A stretch of 64,000 nucleotides of DNA from CAZNKU01 sp045541135 (lineage in GTDB: Bacteria > Bacillota > Clostridia > Monoglobales > Firm-18). A model generated the notes under the pieces. That model did no database searches and was not told the DNA's origin. It saw only the letters and a list, made by a program, of their open reading frames with translations. This document shows positions 14,506 through 23,081 of this stretch, piece after piece (the stretch's first letter is position 1; each line of letters opens with the position of its first letter). A program made the translations under genes and the position numbers. The stretch spans positions 1-64,000 of the forward strand of contig JAZQIO010000088.1 in the NCBI GenBank assembly GCA_045541135.1, in the 5' to 3' direction.

Positions 14506-15927
14506 CTAAAAGTCAGAATCTCCCTGACGTAATGTAGCGCCCGAAAATTGCATACTTTCCGTTTGTTGTGAAGAAATTACGTTTTTATATTCATTTGCTA
14601 TTGTATTCCACGTTGATTCATTAACGTTACCCGTACGTATAAGACCGTTTTCGCCTTGTATTTGCATAACGGCACTTCGTGTTGCTCTGCCATACACACC
14701 TGTTACACTTACGGGTGTAATATTACTGTTTACGGTAGAGATGGTATTTATATATTCCTGTAATGTTCTTACACCGTCACCTGTTGAACCAATCTGTAAA
14801 ACTGTACCCGGAAATGATACTGTTTCTATATTTAGTTCTCTGCTGTCAAACAGTACAAGATCATACGAATTTTTAAGCACTCTGTAAATTAAATCCCATG
14901 TATTTGCATCTGTTATTCCTGTTACAGGCAAGCCATAAATTGCCTGAAAGCTTTCAACAGCCGCGGCAGTATTTGCACCGTAAATACCGTCTCTTGTAAC
15001 GGTGGGAATACGGTTATCGAACTGTGATAAAGTAGCAAGCATATACTGTAAAGCCGCCACTTTTTCACCTCTGTCACCAATTTCTAATCCATTTGGATAT
15101 TGCAGGTCTATACCAACAAAAGTCTGACCTTCTGAATACAATTCGGAAAGTCTAAGCAAGCCAACATAAAGATATACCATCTCATACCATGTAGCTCTTC
15201 CCACTATTCCGTCAACGGTAAGATTAAAAATTTCTTGAAACTTTCGCACTGCAGCTTCGGTATTTTCACCAAATATTGCATCAATTGGTTGGACTTTCGG
15301 TATAGCAGGATAATCGTTTGAAATTCTGTTTAACATTACCTGAATTATCTGCACGTACACACCCGAATCTCCTCTGCGTATCGGATAACCGGGATAAGAC
15401 TCATTAATACCACGAATGGGAGCATTTGTAACAATTTCAACATCGTCTCCGTAATAATTACGAATTATCTGTACATAATCAAGTCCGTCACGTGCCAAAT
15501 ATTCACTTCCCCATTGTGAAAGTCCCTGGCAGGTTACTGTAGTTCCGTTACAATATTTTGCCGCCAGAGGTTCTACTCTTCCCATAACACGCAAATATGA
15601 ATCAAATATTTCATCTACAATCTCTGATATATTTGAAAAAATATTTCTGCCCTGTATGTACTTCTGGTCGTATGCCGTGTTATTTGTTATATCAAAATTA
15701 TACCCCTGGGAACGGTAAAATTCTGTATAAACTCTGTTAAGTGCATAAGATATCTGTGCCAGTATATTGGCATAAAGTGCATCTTCATCCCATGTTGGGT
15801 ATATTTCACTTGATGCAACGTTTTTAATGTAATCTCTGAATGAAACGGTTACATTTTCCGCCACCTGTGACGGTGCCCCTAAATGTACCGTTATTTCCTC
15901 CGGTATGTAAGGTATTACAGTTGGCAT
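14506..15927 (-). CDS. SpoIID/LytB-like protein with three peptidoglycan-binding repeats
   Basis: This 473-residue protein has an N-terminal SpoIID/LytB-like region (about 1-165: FRDYIKNVASSEIYPTW near the start and CQGLSQWGSEYLARDG near 135-150). Three peptidoglycan-binding repeats follow near 180-250, 275-350 and 385-455; the first two include FGENTEAAVRKFQEIF and YGANTAAAVESFQAIYGLPV. SpoIID is a lytic transglycosylase of sporulation. No signal peptide or N-terminal membrane segment is visible, unlike classical SpoIID. It is probably a sporulation or germination wall protein. The N-terminal catalytic residues could not be confirmed by eye. Confidence 0.75.
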   Translation of the reverse strand: MPTVIPYIPEEITVHLGAPSQVAENVTVSFRDYIKNVASSEIYPTWDEDALYANILAQISYALNRVYTEFYRSQGYNFDITNNTAYDQKYIQGRNIFSNISEIVDEIFDSYLRVMGRVEPLAAKYCNGTTVTCQGLSQWGSEYLARDGLDYVQIIRNYYGDDVEIVTNAPIRGINESYPGYPIRRGDSGVYVQIIQVMLNRISNDYPAIPKVQPIDAIFGENTEAAVRKFQEIFNLTVDGIVGRATWYEMVYLYVGLLRLSELYSEGQTFVGIDLQYPNGLEIGDRGEKVAALQYMLATLSQFDNRIPTVTRDGIYGANTAAAVESFQAIYGLPVTGITDANTWDLIYRVLKNSYDLVLFDSRELNIETVSFPGTVLQIGSTGDGVRTLQEYINTISTVNSNITPVSVTGVYGRATRSAVMQIQGENGLIRTGNVNESTWNTIANEYKNVISSQQTESMQFSGATLRQGDSDF

Positions 15928-15937
15928 AAAATCACCC

Positions 15938-16324
15938 CTACAAATTTTGTGGTGTTACAGTAAATGTGTTGCTGAATTCATCATATTCGGATTTTTCGGG
16001 CAAAGGTATCATTTCTATACTTTGTTCACTTAGCCTGTTTGCAAAAATCTGTACATTTTTTATAACAAAAATTATAAACCCTTCTTTTTCCACCTTAATA
16101 TTAACACTTGTAAAAGGTTTTAAAGTATTGTTTTGGTCTAACGAAAGTTCCATATCGGGAGTATTAATTTCTATAATTTCCGTTTTGCCGTTTTCATCCG
16201 TTAATCTGAATGCGAGTATCTCTTCACCGTTACCGTTATTTTCTGTAACAGTAACACGCACATCCCGTATAGGTATAAGCATATCTGCAATATATGTTCT
16301 TACAAGCAAGCTACCTTTTTGCAA
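15938..16324 (-). CDS. Small beta-rich protein upstream of the SpoIID-like gene, TTG start
   Basis: This 128-residue protein has alternating hydrophobic strands (SLLVRTYIADMLIPIRDVRV, IIEINTPDMELSL, VNIKVEKEGFIIFVIKNVQI) and the outline of a carboxypeptidase-regulatory or transthyretin-like beta-sandwich. It has no signal peptide and no catalytic motif. The TTG start at 16324 is placed by an AGGAGGTG site ten bases upstream, which lies in a hairpin. It heads the operon with the two peptidoglycan-binding proteins and is probably a structural partner of them. I do not recognise a named family. Confidence 0.6.
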   Translation of the reverse strand: MQKGSLLVRTYIADMLIPIRDVRVTVTENNGNGEEILAFRLTDENGKTEIIEINTPDMELSLDQNNTLKPFTSVNIKVEKEGFIIFVIKNVQIFANRLSEQSIEMIPLPEKSEYDEFSNTFTVTPQNL

Positions 16325-16330
16325 TAAAAA

Positions 16331-16373
16331 AACACCTCCTGATATCCTATAAAAAGTATATCAGGAAAGTGTT
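16331..16373 (-). terminator. Terminator-like hairpin that contains the ribosome site of the next gene
   Basis: On the minus strand AACAC-TCCTGATAT-type arms (16331-16345 with 16358-16373) pair and are followed by seven T. The structure ends the dehydrogenase transcript, and its 3' arm carries the AGGAGGTG site of the 128-residue gene. The hairpin may therefore both terminate and mask translation. Confidence 0.65.
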
Positions 16374-16396
16374 TAATTATGATTATTTTTTAAATT

Positions 16397-17521
16397 TTAT
16401 TTGTATGAGCTTTCTTTAGCATCATCAAGGTTAACTTCACCAAGATAAGCCTTAGCGTCCATACCAACGAATTCAGCAAAGTCAATCATTTCGGCAACAG
16501 TGTTGATGTTAACGTTAATACCGTTAGCAAGTCTGTCTTCCATAGCGATGATTTCCTTTTCACCGTGTGTATAGATTCTTTCAGCACCTTCACTCTTTGG
16601 AGCTTCTCTAAGTTCCTGAAGGAATGTTGAAAAATGTTCTTTAATAGCAGCTGCATCGCCGAAAATCTTAGGATCAATAGCCATAAAGCCGTGACATGTG
16701 CCACCCTTACCGTTTGTATGAGTGTGGTTAGATGTCATACCCATTGAAAGGATTGATGAGAAGATTTCACAGAACATACCGTAACCGTAACCCTTATGGC
16801 TACCTGTCTGTTCACTTTCACCACCAAGAGGCATAATACCGCCGCCTACTTTACCAACAATGTTTTTAAGTACATCTGCAGCATCTGTTGAACCCTTACC
16901 GTTAGCATCCAACGCCCAACCGTTAGGAAGTTCTTTACCTGCTTTATTATAAACTTCAAGCTTACCTCTTGTAACAACTGTTGTAGAAGCATCAAAGAAG
17001 AAATCGTATGGTTCTGCAGGAACAGAAATAGCAATCGGGTTACTTCCAAGCATAGCTTTTCTTGCATTTGTAGGAACCATAATTGCTTCAGAGTTTGTCA
17101 TAGCCATACCGATTAAACCTTCGTCGCAAGCCATCTTTGAGTAATAACCCGCAATACCGAAGTGGTTAGAGTTACGAACATTAACAATAGCAATACCTGA
17201 CTTTTTAGCCTTTTCTATAGCAAGGCTCATAGCATAGTGGCTAAGAAGCTGACCCATACCATCGTTACCTTCAATAACAGCTGAAACAGGTGTTTCAAAT
17301 ACAACTTCAGGTTTTGAATCAATTTTGATAAGACCCTTTTTAATACCGTTGTGGTATCTTGCAATACGCTGCATACCGTGTGATTCAATACCGTAAAGGT
17401 CGGACAGCAACAATACATCTGAAATTATTTTACTTTCATCAGCAGTAAAACCGATTTTTTCAAACGCATCGTTACAAAACTTTTTAAGTTCTTCATAAGT
17501 ATATTTCTTATACTTTGCCAT
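16397..17521 (-). CDS. Malate/L-lactate dehydrogenase family oxidoreductase (Ldh2/YlbC type)
   Basis: This 374-residue member of the Ldh2 family comprises NAD(P)-dependent dehydrogenases for malate, lactate, ureidoglycolate or related 2-hydroxy acids, unrelated to Rossmann-type LDH. Recognisable motifs are YGIESHGMQRIARY near 40-55, VRNSNHFGIAGYY near 115-127, GSNPIAISVPA near 155 and KGYGYGM near 230. The length is standard. The gene has its own promoter (17558-17586) and an AATTATTTGGAGG leader. It is separated from the peptidoglycan-binding operon by the hairpin at 16331-16373. The precise substrate cannot be decided from sequence. Confidence 0.85.
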   Translation of the reverse strand: MAKYKKYTYEELKKFCNDAFEKIGFTADESKIISDVLLLSDLYGIESHGMQRIARYHNGIKKGLIKIDSKPEVVFETPVSAVIEGNDGMGQLLSHYAMSLAIEKAKKSGIAIVNVRNSNHFGIAGYYSKMACDEGLIGMAMTNSEAIMVPTNARKAMLGSNPIAISVPAEPYDFFFDASTTVVTRGKLEVYNKAGKELPNGWALDANGKGSTDAADVLKNIVGKVGGGIMPLGGESEQTGSHKGYGYGMFCEIFSSILSMGMTSNHTHTNGKGGTCHGFMAIDPKIFGDAAAIKEHFSTFLQELREAPKSEGAERIYTHGEKEIIAMEDRLANGINVNINTVAEMIDFAEFVGMDAKAYLGEVNLDDAKESSYK

Positions 17522-17557
17522 TTTATAATTACCTCCAAATAATTATTTGTTACTATA

Positions 17558-17586
17558 ATTTTACAACAATTGTATATATTTGTCAA
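17558..17586 (-). promoter_or_regulatory. Promoter of the Ldh2-type dehydrogenase gene
   Basis: On the minus strand TTGACA (17581-17586), a 17-base spacer and TAAAAT (17558-17563). The start codon is at 17521. Confidence 0.75.
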
Positions 17587-17614
17587 CAAAACCAAACGAA
17601 TTATTTTACTAAAA

Positions 17615-19042
17615 TCAACCGAACTGATCAAGAAGATTCTGTTTCATCTGCCACATATCTTTTGATAAGTCTACATAATAGCGATGTGGGTTTTCAAAAC
17701 GCTTAACTTCATCCCAGAGTGTTTCAATTTCTGCCTTACACTTATTCTGAATAGTTTTAAGATCCGGTGATTCGTAAACACATTTACCTTTGTCAAAAAT
17801 CTGAGTAAGCAAAGGCTTTGCTTCAAAATCTGTAAGAGTTCTCTTCTTCCATGTGTGTTCCGGGTCAAAGATTGTATAAGGTTTAGATGTATCGATAACT
17901 TCTCCGTGTTTTGCAATTACATCTGCAACCGCCTTACCGTCTTTATAAAGTCTGTAAAGGGATTTAAAGCCCGGGTTTGTAATTTTTGCAACATTTTCAC
18001 TGAGCTTTATTCTTGGTATTATTTCATTACCACTTTCAATGGCAACCAACTTATAAACACCGCCAAAAACGGGTTCAGACCTTGAAGTTATAAGTCTTTC
18101 ACCAACACCAAAGCTGTTAATTTGTGCACCCTGGAGCAAAGTATCACGAATAATGTATTCATCAAGTGAATTGGAAACTACAATATCGCAGTCCTCCATA
18201 CCGTTTTCATCAAGAATTTTACGCACCTTTTTTGTAAGGTATGTTATATCACCACTGTCTATGCGTACACCCTTAAGTCTGTGACCTGCAGGCACCAAAA
18301 CATCATTGTGAACTTTGATTGCATTAACAATACCGGATTTTAATACGTTATATGTGTCAATTAAAAGTGTGCAACTGTCAGGATAAACCGATGCATATGC
18401 ACAAAAAGCAGAGTATTCATCAGGGAATGTCTGTATCCAGCTGTGTGCCATTGTACCAAGTGCGGGAACGCCAAAAAGCTGTTCGGAAATTGTACATGCC
18501 GTACCTGCACAACCGCCGATGTAAGCGGCTCGTGAACCGTATACAGCACCGTCATAACCCTGTGCACGTCTTGAACCGAATTCCATAACAGGACGACCCT
18601 CCGCAGCACGAACAATACGGTTAGTCTTAGTTGCAATAAGTGATTGATGATTAATTGTAAGCAAAATCATTGTTTCAAGAAACTGAGCTTGAATAATCGG
18701 ACCTCGTACAACTATCAATGGGTCATTTGGAAAAATAGGTGTTCCCTCTTCTATTGCCCATACATCACATACAAATTTAAAATTCTTAAGATAATCAAGA
18801 AAGCCTTCACTGAACATATTTTTACTTCTTAAATATTCAATATCTTCGTCTGTAAACTTAAGATTTTTAATATATTCAATTACCTGTTCAACACCTGCCA
18901 TTATGGCAAAACCGCCGTTATCCGGTACTTTACGGAAATACATATCGAAATAGCCTATTTTGTCACCTATTCCGTTTTCGAAATAACCATTAGCCATGGT
19001 AAGCTCGTAAAAATCTGTTAGCATTGTTAAATTTCTGGTCAT
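17615..19042 (-). CDS. pncB: Nicotinate phosphoribosyltransferase
   Basis: This 475-residue enzyme is the first step of NAD salvage from nicotinate and PRPP. Family marks include MLTDFYELTMANGYF at residues 7-21, the EFGSRRAQGYDGA segment near 155-167, the MAHSWIQTFPDE histidine region near 200 and RIDSGD near 261, a substrate-binding loop. The length fits the Gram-positive form. It starts 13 bp after the stop of the YcdB/SLH gene and is probably cotranscribed with it, although no functional link is obvious. Synthesis of NADP from NAD is covered by nadK at 35261. Confidence 0.92.
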   Translation of the reverse strand: MTRNLTMLTDFYELTMANGYFENGIGDKIGYFDMYFRKVPDNGGFAIMAGVEQVIEYIKNLKFTDEDIEYLRSKNMFSEGFLDYLKNFKFVCDVWAIEEGTPIFPNDPLIVVRGPIIQAQFLETMILLTINHQSLIATKTNRIVRAAEGRPVMEFGSRRAQGYDGAVYGSRAAYIGGCAGTACTISEQLFGVPALGTMAHSWIQTFPDEYSAFCAYASVYPDSCTLLIDTYNVLKSGIVNAIKVHNDVLVPAGHRLKGVRIDSGDITYLTKKVRKILDENGMEDCDIVVSNSLDEYIIRDTLLQGAQINSFGVGERLITSRSEPVFGGVYKLVAIESGNEIIPRIKLSENVAKITNPGFKSLYRLYKDGKAVADVIAKHGEVIDTSKPYTIFDPEHTWKKRTLTDFEAKPLLTQIFDKGKCVYESPDLKTIQNKCKAEIETLWDEVKRFENPHRYYVDLSKDMWQMKQNLLDQFG

Positions 19043-19055
19043 TTTTATCCTTCTT

Positions 19056-21056
19056 TCAATTCGAAATTAAATTATATATTATTTGTGCTGCAACATTACG
19101 TTTAATATAATACTTTGGCATAAAAGCATTGCCGCGGAAAATTCCAAGTCCTTTGGCAATTGCAGCATAACCTATTAAATCCTTTGATATCATACCTTCA
19201 TCCACAAAGCCTGTTTTAAATGTATCCGGCAATTTTGCAATATTACTGTAGCCAAGATATGTAACAATATACTTAATTCCGTTTTCAGTTGTTATATATG
19301 GGTTTAATGCAAGTTCTTCATAGGTAACAATGCCTTTGTTCACAAGCTTATCTGCAACTTCATATATATTTTTATAATCTGCACAGTCTACTGCACGGCA
19401 CATCCAGAGCAAATACTCACAAAGCAGGATTTTATCATCAGGATAAAATTTTTCACCCTCGTCCAAAATACCGCATGCGTACAGAGTTTTTATCTGTTCT
19501 TCCGACATATCCTTTGAAATATCTGTATACATTGGTTTTTCGGAAGTCAGCTTGTTTCCCTTTGAATCTACAACTTCACCGGAAACAGCATCAATATATA
19601 TTTTTGAAAGCGGATTTGGTGCATATACCGCACGAAGCTCCATTTCCTTTGTCATTGATTCTGCAGTAACATACTGAAGTTCAAATCCAACTGAATTTAT
19701 ATACTTTTCAAAAGCCTGTTCTGCCGATACAGACAAGGAATATTCCGGAATGTTTATATGCTCCCAGCCCGAGCTTACACTTATAATTCTACCGGTCGAA
19801 CGTGACACACCAACAATTACACCGTTATCATCATAGGCAATATCGTTTATAAAACGGGTGTAATTAAAGTAATACACATCTTCTCCAATATAGTTTTTTT
19901 GATTATTACAATTTAAAAGTCGACAATTATTGATAAACGAGCCATTGTGTAATCTGACAAAGCTTTCTGCAACCTGTTCACATTGTTCTTTGCTGCAGTT
20001 AAGGTTTTCCGTACCTATCTCATGCTGATAATAATCAAAATATCTTATGTCTCCGTTATCAACATCTACTATGTAGGTTTTTACACTGCCGTTAAAGTTA
20101 TCGTAATACATATAAAGATAATTTCCGTAATTATCCTGCAGATACTGTATGCCCGTAAGTGTAAAATCACTACCGGGCGAAACATATTCACTGCTTTCAA
20201 CAACTTCTATAGCATAATCTATTTCAAATGCTGTGGAAGAATAATCAAAATCAAACTTCTTTTCAGCTGTAAGTGCATTTTTGTACGGGCCTTCGGATAC
20301 ATAGTTGGTATTTACAATATTTCCGGTATATGCATTCACATAGTTTATACCGTCAGATAAATCGGCATAACGTACAAAAAGTTCACCGCCCGATTTTTGC
20401 GCATACTCTTTTACCATACCAATGTTATCAAACATACTTTTGCCTGCATCATTAATATTAAGTTTTGTATTTGAAGGATATACTTTGTCATAATCTATCC
20501 ATTTAACATCAAAAGAAATAACCTTTCCTTTTGATGCATCAACAGTTACATCTATATAGTTATCATAACAGGGCAAGTCATTTTCATACCTTACAAACTT
20601 TAAATTATAAGGTTCAAAATTTCGGTGTACAGAATATTCCTGCTTAACAAGCTTTGTGTGCGAATAAAATTCCGGACAAGCTTTGGAAAGAAAAATTTTC
20701 GCTTCTTCTTCAGCATTAGTTGAAGTAAACGTCGATAGCTTATAGTTACCGGTAAATTCACCGTAAAAATACTGACTGAATGATATTATGCGAAGGTTAT
20801 CATCAACAGTAACATTTATCTGTCCGCCCGGGTTAAATTCATCATCATCACCGTACCATGTAAAATAAGCGTATTGCTTACCCGGTTCAAAAGTAACCTT
20901 GCTGTTAAATTCGTTGTAATTTTCAGGTATATTTATTTTACTCTTAACTGCAATAACTGCTTTGGTAACAAAGGATTCATCATCCGCATAGCATAATACA
21001 GATAAACAATTTATCAATATAAAAATTGTAAGTAAAGAACATATGATTTTTCTCAC
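19056..21056 (-). CDS. Secreted YcdB/PepSY-like protein with C-terminal SLH-type repeats
   Basis: This 666-residue protein begins with a signal peptide (MRKIICSLLTIFILINCLSV then LCYADD, cleavage near 25). Several YcdB/YcdC- and PepSY-like repeats follow: segments ending in phrases such as YIDVTVDASKGKVISFDVKW, YIVDVDNGDIRYFDYY, VGVSRSTGRIISVSSGW and YIDAVSGEVVDSKG. From about residue 505 three degenerate SLH-like modules appear, starting YTDISKD, NIYEVADKLVNKGI and FVDEGMISKDLIGYAAIAKG. The protein is probably exported and held on the cell wall. PepSY-type domains often modulate proteases, but no function is proven. A GTG start at 21056 has AGGTGA upstream. Confidence 0.75.
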   Translation of the reverse strand: MRKIICSLLTIFILINCLSVLCYADDESFVTKAVIAVKSKINIPENYNEFNSKVTFEPGKQYAYFTWYGDDDEFNPGGQINVTVDDNLRIISFSQYFYGEFTGNYKLSTFTSTNAEEEAKIFLSKACPEFYSHTKLVKQEYSVHRNFEPYNLKFVRYENDLPCYDNYIDVTVDASKGKVISFDVKWIDYDKVYPSNTKLNINDAGKSMFDNIGMVKEYAQKSGGELFVRYADLSDGINYVNAYTGNIVNTNYVSEGPYKNALTAEKKFDFDYSSTAFEIDYAIEVVESSEYVSPGSDFTLTGIQYLQDNYGNYLYMYYDNFNGSVKTYIVDVDNGDIRYFDYYQHEIGTENLNCSKEQCEQVAESFVRLHNGSFINNCRLLNCNNQKNYIGEDVYYFNYTRFINDIAYDDNGVIVGVSRSTGRIISVSSGWEHINIPEYSLSVSAEQAFEKYINSVGFELQYVTAESMTKEMELRAVYAPNPLSKIYIDAVSGEVVDSKGNKLTSEKPMYTDISKDMSEEQIKTLYACGILDEGEKFYPDDKILLCEYLLWMCRAVDCADYKNIYEVADKLVNKGIVTYEELALNPYITTENGIKYIVTYLGYSNIAKLPDTFKTGFVDEGMISKDLIGYAAIAKGLGIFRGNAFMPKYYIKRNVAAQIIYNLISN

Positions 21057-21168
21057 ATCATCACCTACCTATACTTACTTAATGATATCATAAAAAAAAT
21101 CAAAAAACAAGAATATTAACATTATTGTAACATATAATATTTATCAGCACATAAAAAGGAGTGATAAA

Positions 21169-21273
21169 ATGAAATATGAAAATGAAGAAAATAAAAAAAC
21201 GCCTAAACCTGTTGAAGATTTAGACGATTTTATTTTTAAAGATGAGGAAATTAAATATCAGTCAGAGCGTTAA
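21169..21273 (+). CDS. 34-residue acidic small ORF with a strong ribosome site
   Basis: The reading frame starts at an ATG seven bases after AAAAGGAGTG and encodes MKYENEENKKTPKPVEDLDD followed by FIFKDEEIKYQSER. It is highly charged and has no cysteine or membrane segment. A TATAAT hexamer at 21133-21138 lies about 36 bases upstream, but no good -35 is seen. The 3' end overlaps the last bases of the convergent dus gene by 23 bp. I do not recognise it; the ribosome site and composition make it a plausible small protein. Confidence 0.5.
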   Translation: MKYENEENKKTPKPVEDLDDFIFKDEEIKYQSER

Positions 21274-22198
21274 GCAGCATTGCCATTTCATCATATGAGG
21301 TTGCGGCAGTAAGTTTGTTTTTTACAGCAACACTGTTCTTCATTCCCTTTATATACCATATGGCATGCTTGCGTGCTTCTCTGATGCCTACATATTCACC
21401 CTTGTATTCAACAATTTTTTTAATATGCTTAAGAGCCGTTTTCATAACCTCTTCCTGAGTAGGTTCCGGAAGTAACTCCTTATATTCCAGATAATGTTTT
21501 ATTCTTTTAAGCAAAAAAGGATTACCGAGAATTCCTCTGCCAATCATTACAGCTTCACACCCTGTTTGCTTCATCATATTTTCAGCATCAATGGGCGACT
21601 TGATATCACCGTTACCGATAACCGGAATGTTTACTGTACTTACAACATCTTTAATTATTGAATAATCTGCACTCCCACGATATTCCTGTTTTACCGTTCT
21701 GCCATGGACAGTTATGTGGGAAGCACCTGCCTTTTCGGCAAGCTTTGCAACATCTACTGCATTAACTGATGAATCATCCCAACCCTTACGTATTTTAACG
21801 GAAACGGGCAAATCACAGTTTTCCTTTACCGCACACACAATGTCATGTACAAGCTGAGGTTTTTTCATAAGCGAGCCGCCATCGTCATTGCCTATTATTT
21901 TATTGGCAGGACAACCACAGTTTATATCAATACCTACTGCACCAAAAGATGCCGCCTTAGCCGCCACTTTTGCAAATATTTCAGGCTCATGACCGAATAT
22001 TTGTGCATATAAAGGCTGTTCCTTTTCTGATACCTCTAACAGAGTTGCCGTTTTTTTGTCATTATAAAAAAGTCCTTTGGTGCTTACCATTTCGGTAAAG
22101 CACATATCTGCACCGTAGTCCATACATATTTCGCGGTATGCTCTGTCGGTAACCCCTGCCATTGGAGCAAGAACCACTTTATTTTTTAAGGATATCAT
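21251..22198 (-). CDS. dusB: tRNA-dihydrouridine synthase (DusB type)
   Basis: This 315-residue flavoenzyme of the Dus family reduces specific uridines in tRNA D-loops. Motifs are VVLAPMAGVTDRAYREI at the N-terminus, DINCGCPANKIIGNDDGGSL with the catalytic cysteine near 100, VKIRKGWDD, ITVHGRTVKQEY and GNGDIKSPIDAE, then IGRGILGNPFLLKRI. The length is normal. The ATG at 22198 lies inside the end of the preceding ppx/gppA-type gene (20-bp overlap) and is preceded by GGGAG, so the two are translationally coupled. It is the last gene of the guaB-ppx-dus operon. Confidence 0.92.
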   Translation of the reverse strand: MISLKNKVVLAPMAGVTDRAYREICMDYGADMCFTEMVSTKGLFYNDKKTATLLEVSEKEQPLYAQIFGHEPEIFAKVAAKAASFGAVGIDINCGCPANKIIGNDDGGSLMKKPQLVHDIVCAVKENCDLPVSVKIRKGWDDSSVNAVDVAKLAEKAGASHITVHGRTVKQEYRGSADYSIIKDVVSTVNIPVIGNGDIKSPIDAENMMKQTGCEAVMIGRGILGNPFLLKRIKHYLEYKELLPEPTQEEVMKTALKHIKKIVEYKGEYVGIREARKHAIWYIKGMKNSVAVKNKLTAATSYDEMAMLLNALTDI

Positions 22199-23072
22199 AC
22201 ATTACTCCCTCTCGCAGGCTACTTACACAGCTTATAAGTTTTGGCGAATCTACATATTCCATTATAGCAAGCAACGGCACAACTCCGCCAAGTATAATAT
22301 CTGCCCTGCCTTTTCCTATGCCTTCAATGTTAACACGTTTTTCAATAGGCATTTTTACAAGCTCACGGATTTTACTGAATGTAAGTTCTCTGCTCATTGT
22401 ATAGCCGTGTACTTTATCATCCGGAACATCCTGCATTTTTGTAAGGGCACGTACTGTACCACCCATACCCACAACAGTAATATTTTTTATGTCCTTAACC
22501 CAACCTGCTTCGTCTATTTTATTTTTAAACTGACTTATTGCATAAACAAGTTCATCATCTTCAGCAATTGTGCCGGAAAAATATTTTTCGGTTATATTAA
22601 CTGCCGCCATTGGAATGCTTACCATATTAACGTTAACGTGGTCTTTTACATATATAAGCTCTGTGCTTGCACCGCCTATATCAACTATAAGGCAATCATT
22701 AACCGGCAAAGTGTTTACAACACTCATAAAGTCGTAGTATGCCTCTTTTTCACCTGTAATTATTTCAAAATCCACACCAATATCAGATGCAGGTTTTGTA
22801 AACAGTTCTGCGTTTTTTGCTGTACGAAGTGCGGCAGTTGCAATTGCTCTTACCTCATCTACGTGCATATCATCTATTATACGTTTGAATTTTTTCAGTT
22901 CACTTAGTGTACGGTCAACTGCATTTTGTCTTAAAAGTTTTTCGTCTCCCATACCCTCACTTAAACGTACAACCGTTCGGATATTTTCCAAAACGGTTGC
23001 ATTGTTGTTTATAACTTCTATTATATTCATACGTATAGAATTTGAACCCAAATCTATAATCGCAATTCTCAT
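22179..23072 (-). CDS. Ppx/GppA-family phosphatase (exopolyphosphatase type)
   Basis: This 297-residue protein of the actin-like ATPase fold has phosphate-binding motifs AIIDLGSNSIRMNIIEV at 4-20 and IVDIGGASTELIYV near 125, and GMGGTVRAL near 208. Members shorten polyphosphate or remove phosphate from pppGpp. The short length, without C-terminal domains, fits the single-domain exopolyphosphatases of Firmicutes. It starts 9 bp after guaB, and a link to guanine nucleotide or stringent control is plausible. Which substrate is used cannot be decided by sequence. Confidence 0.87.
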   Translation of the reverse strand: MRIAIIDLGSNSIRMNIIEVINNNATVLENIRTVVRLSEGMGDEKLLRQNAVDRTLSELKKFKRIIDDMHVDEVRAIATAALRTAKNAELFTKPASDIGVDFEIITGEKEAYYDFMSVVNTLPVNDCLIVDIGGASTELIYVKDHVNVNMVSIPMAAVNITEKYFSGTIAEDDELVYAISQFKNKIDEAGWVKDIKNITVVGMGGTVRALTKMQDVPDDKVHGYTMSRELTFSKIRELVKMPIEKRVNIEGIGKGRADIILGGVVPLLAIMEYVDSPKLISCVSSLREGVMYDILKK

Positions 23073-23081
23073 ACTTTTACC

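Noticed and set aside
21054..21138. Promoter with TTAACA and TATAAT ahead of the 34-residue ORF
   Set aside because: The two hexamers are only 11 bases apart, too close for a sigma-A promoter, so only the -10 is noted.
22407..22907. 166-codon + strand frame opposite the ppx/gppA-type gene
   Set aside because: It is cysteine- and phenylalanine-rich as expected for the complement of a real gene, and no start signal is present.
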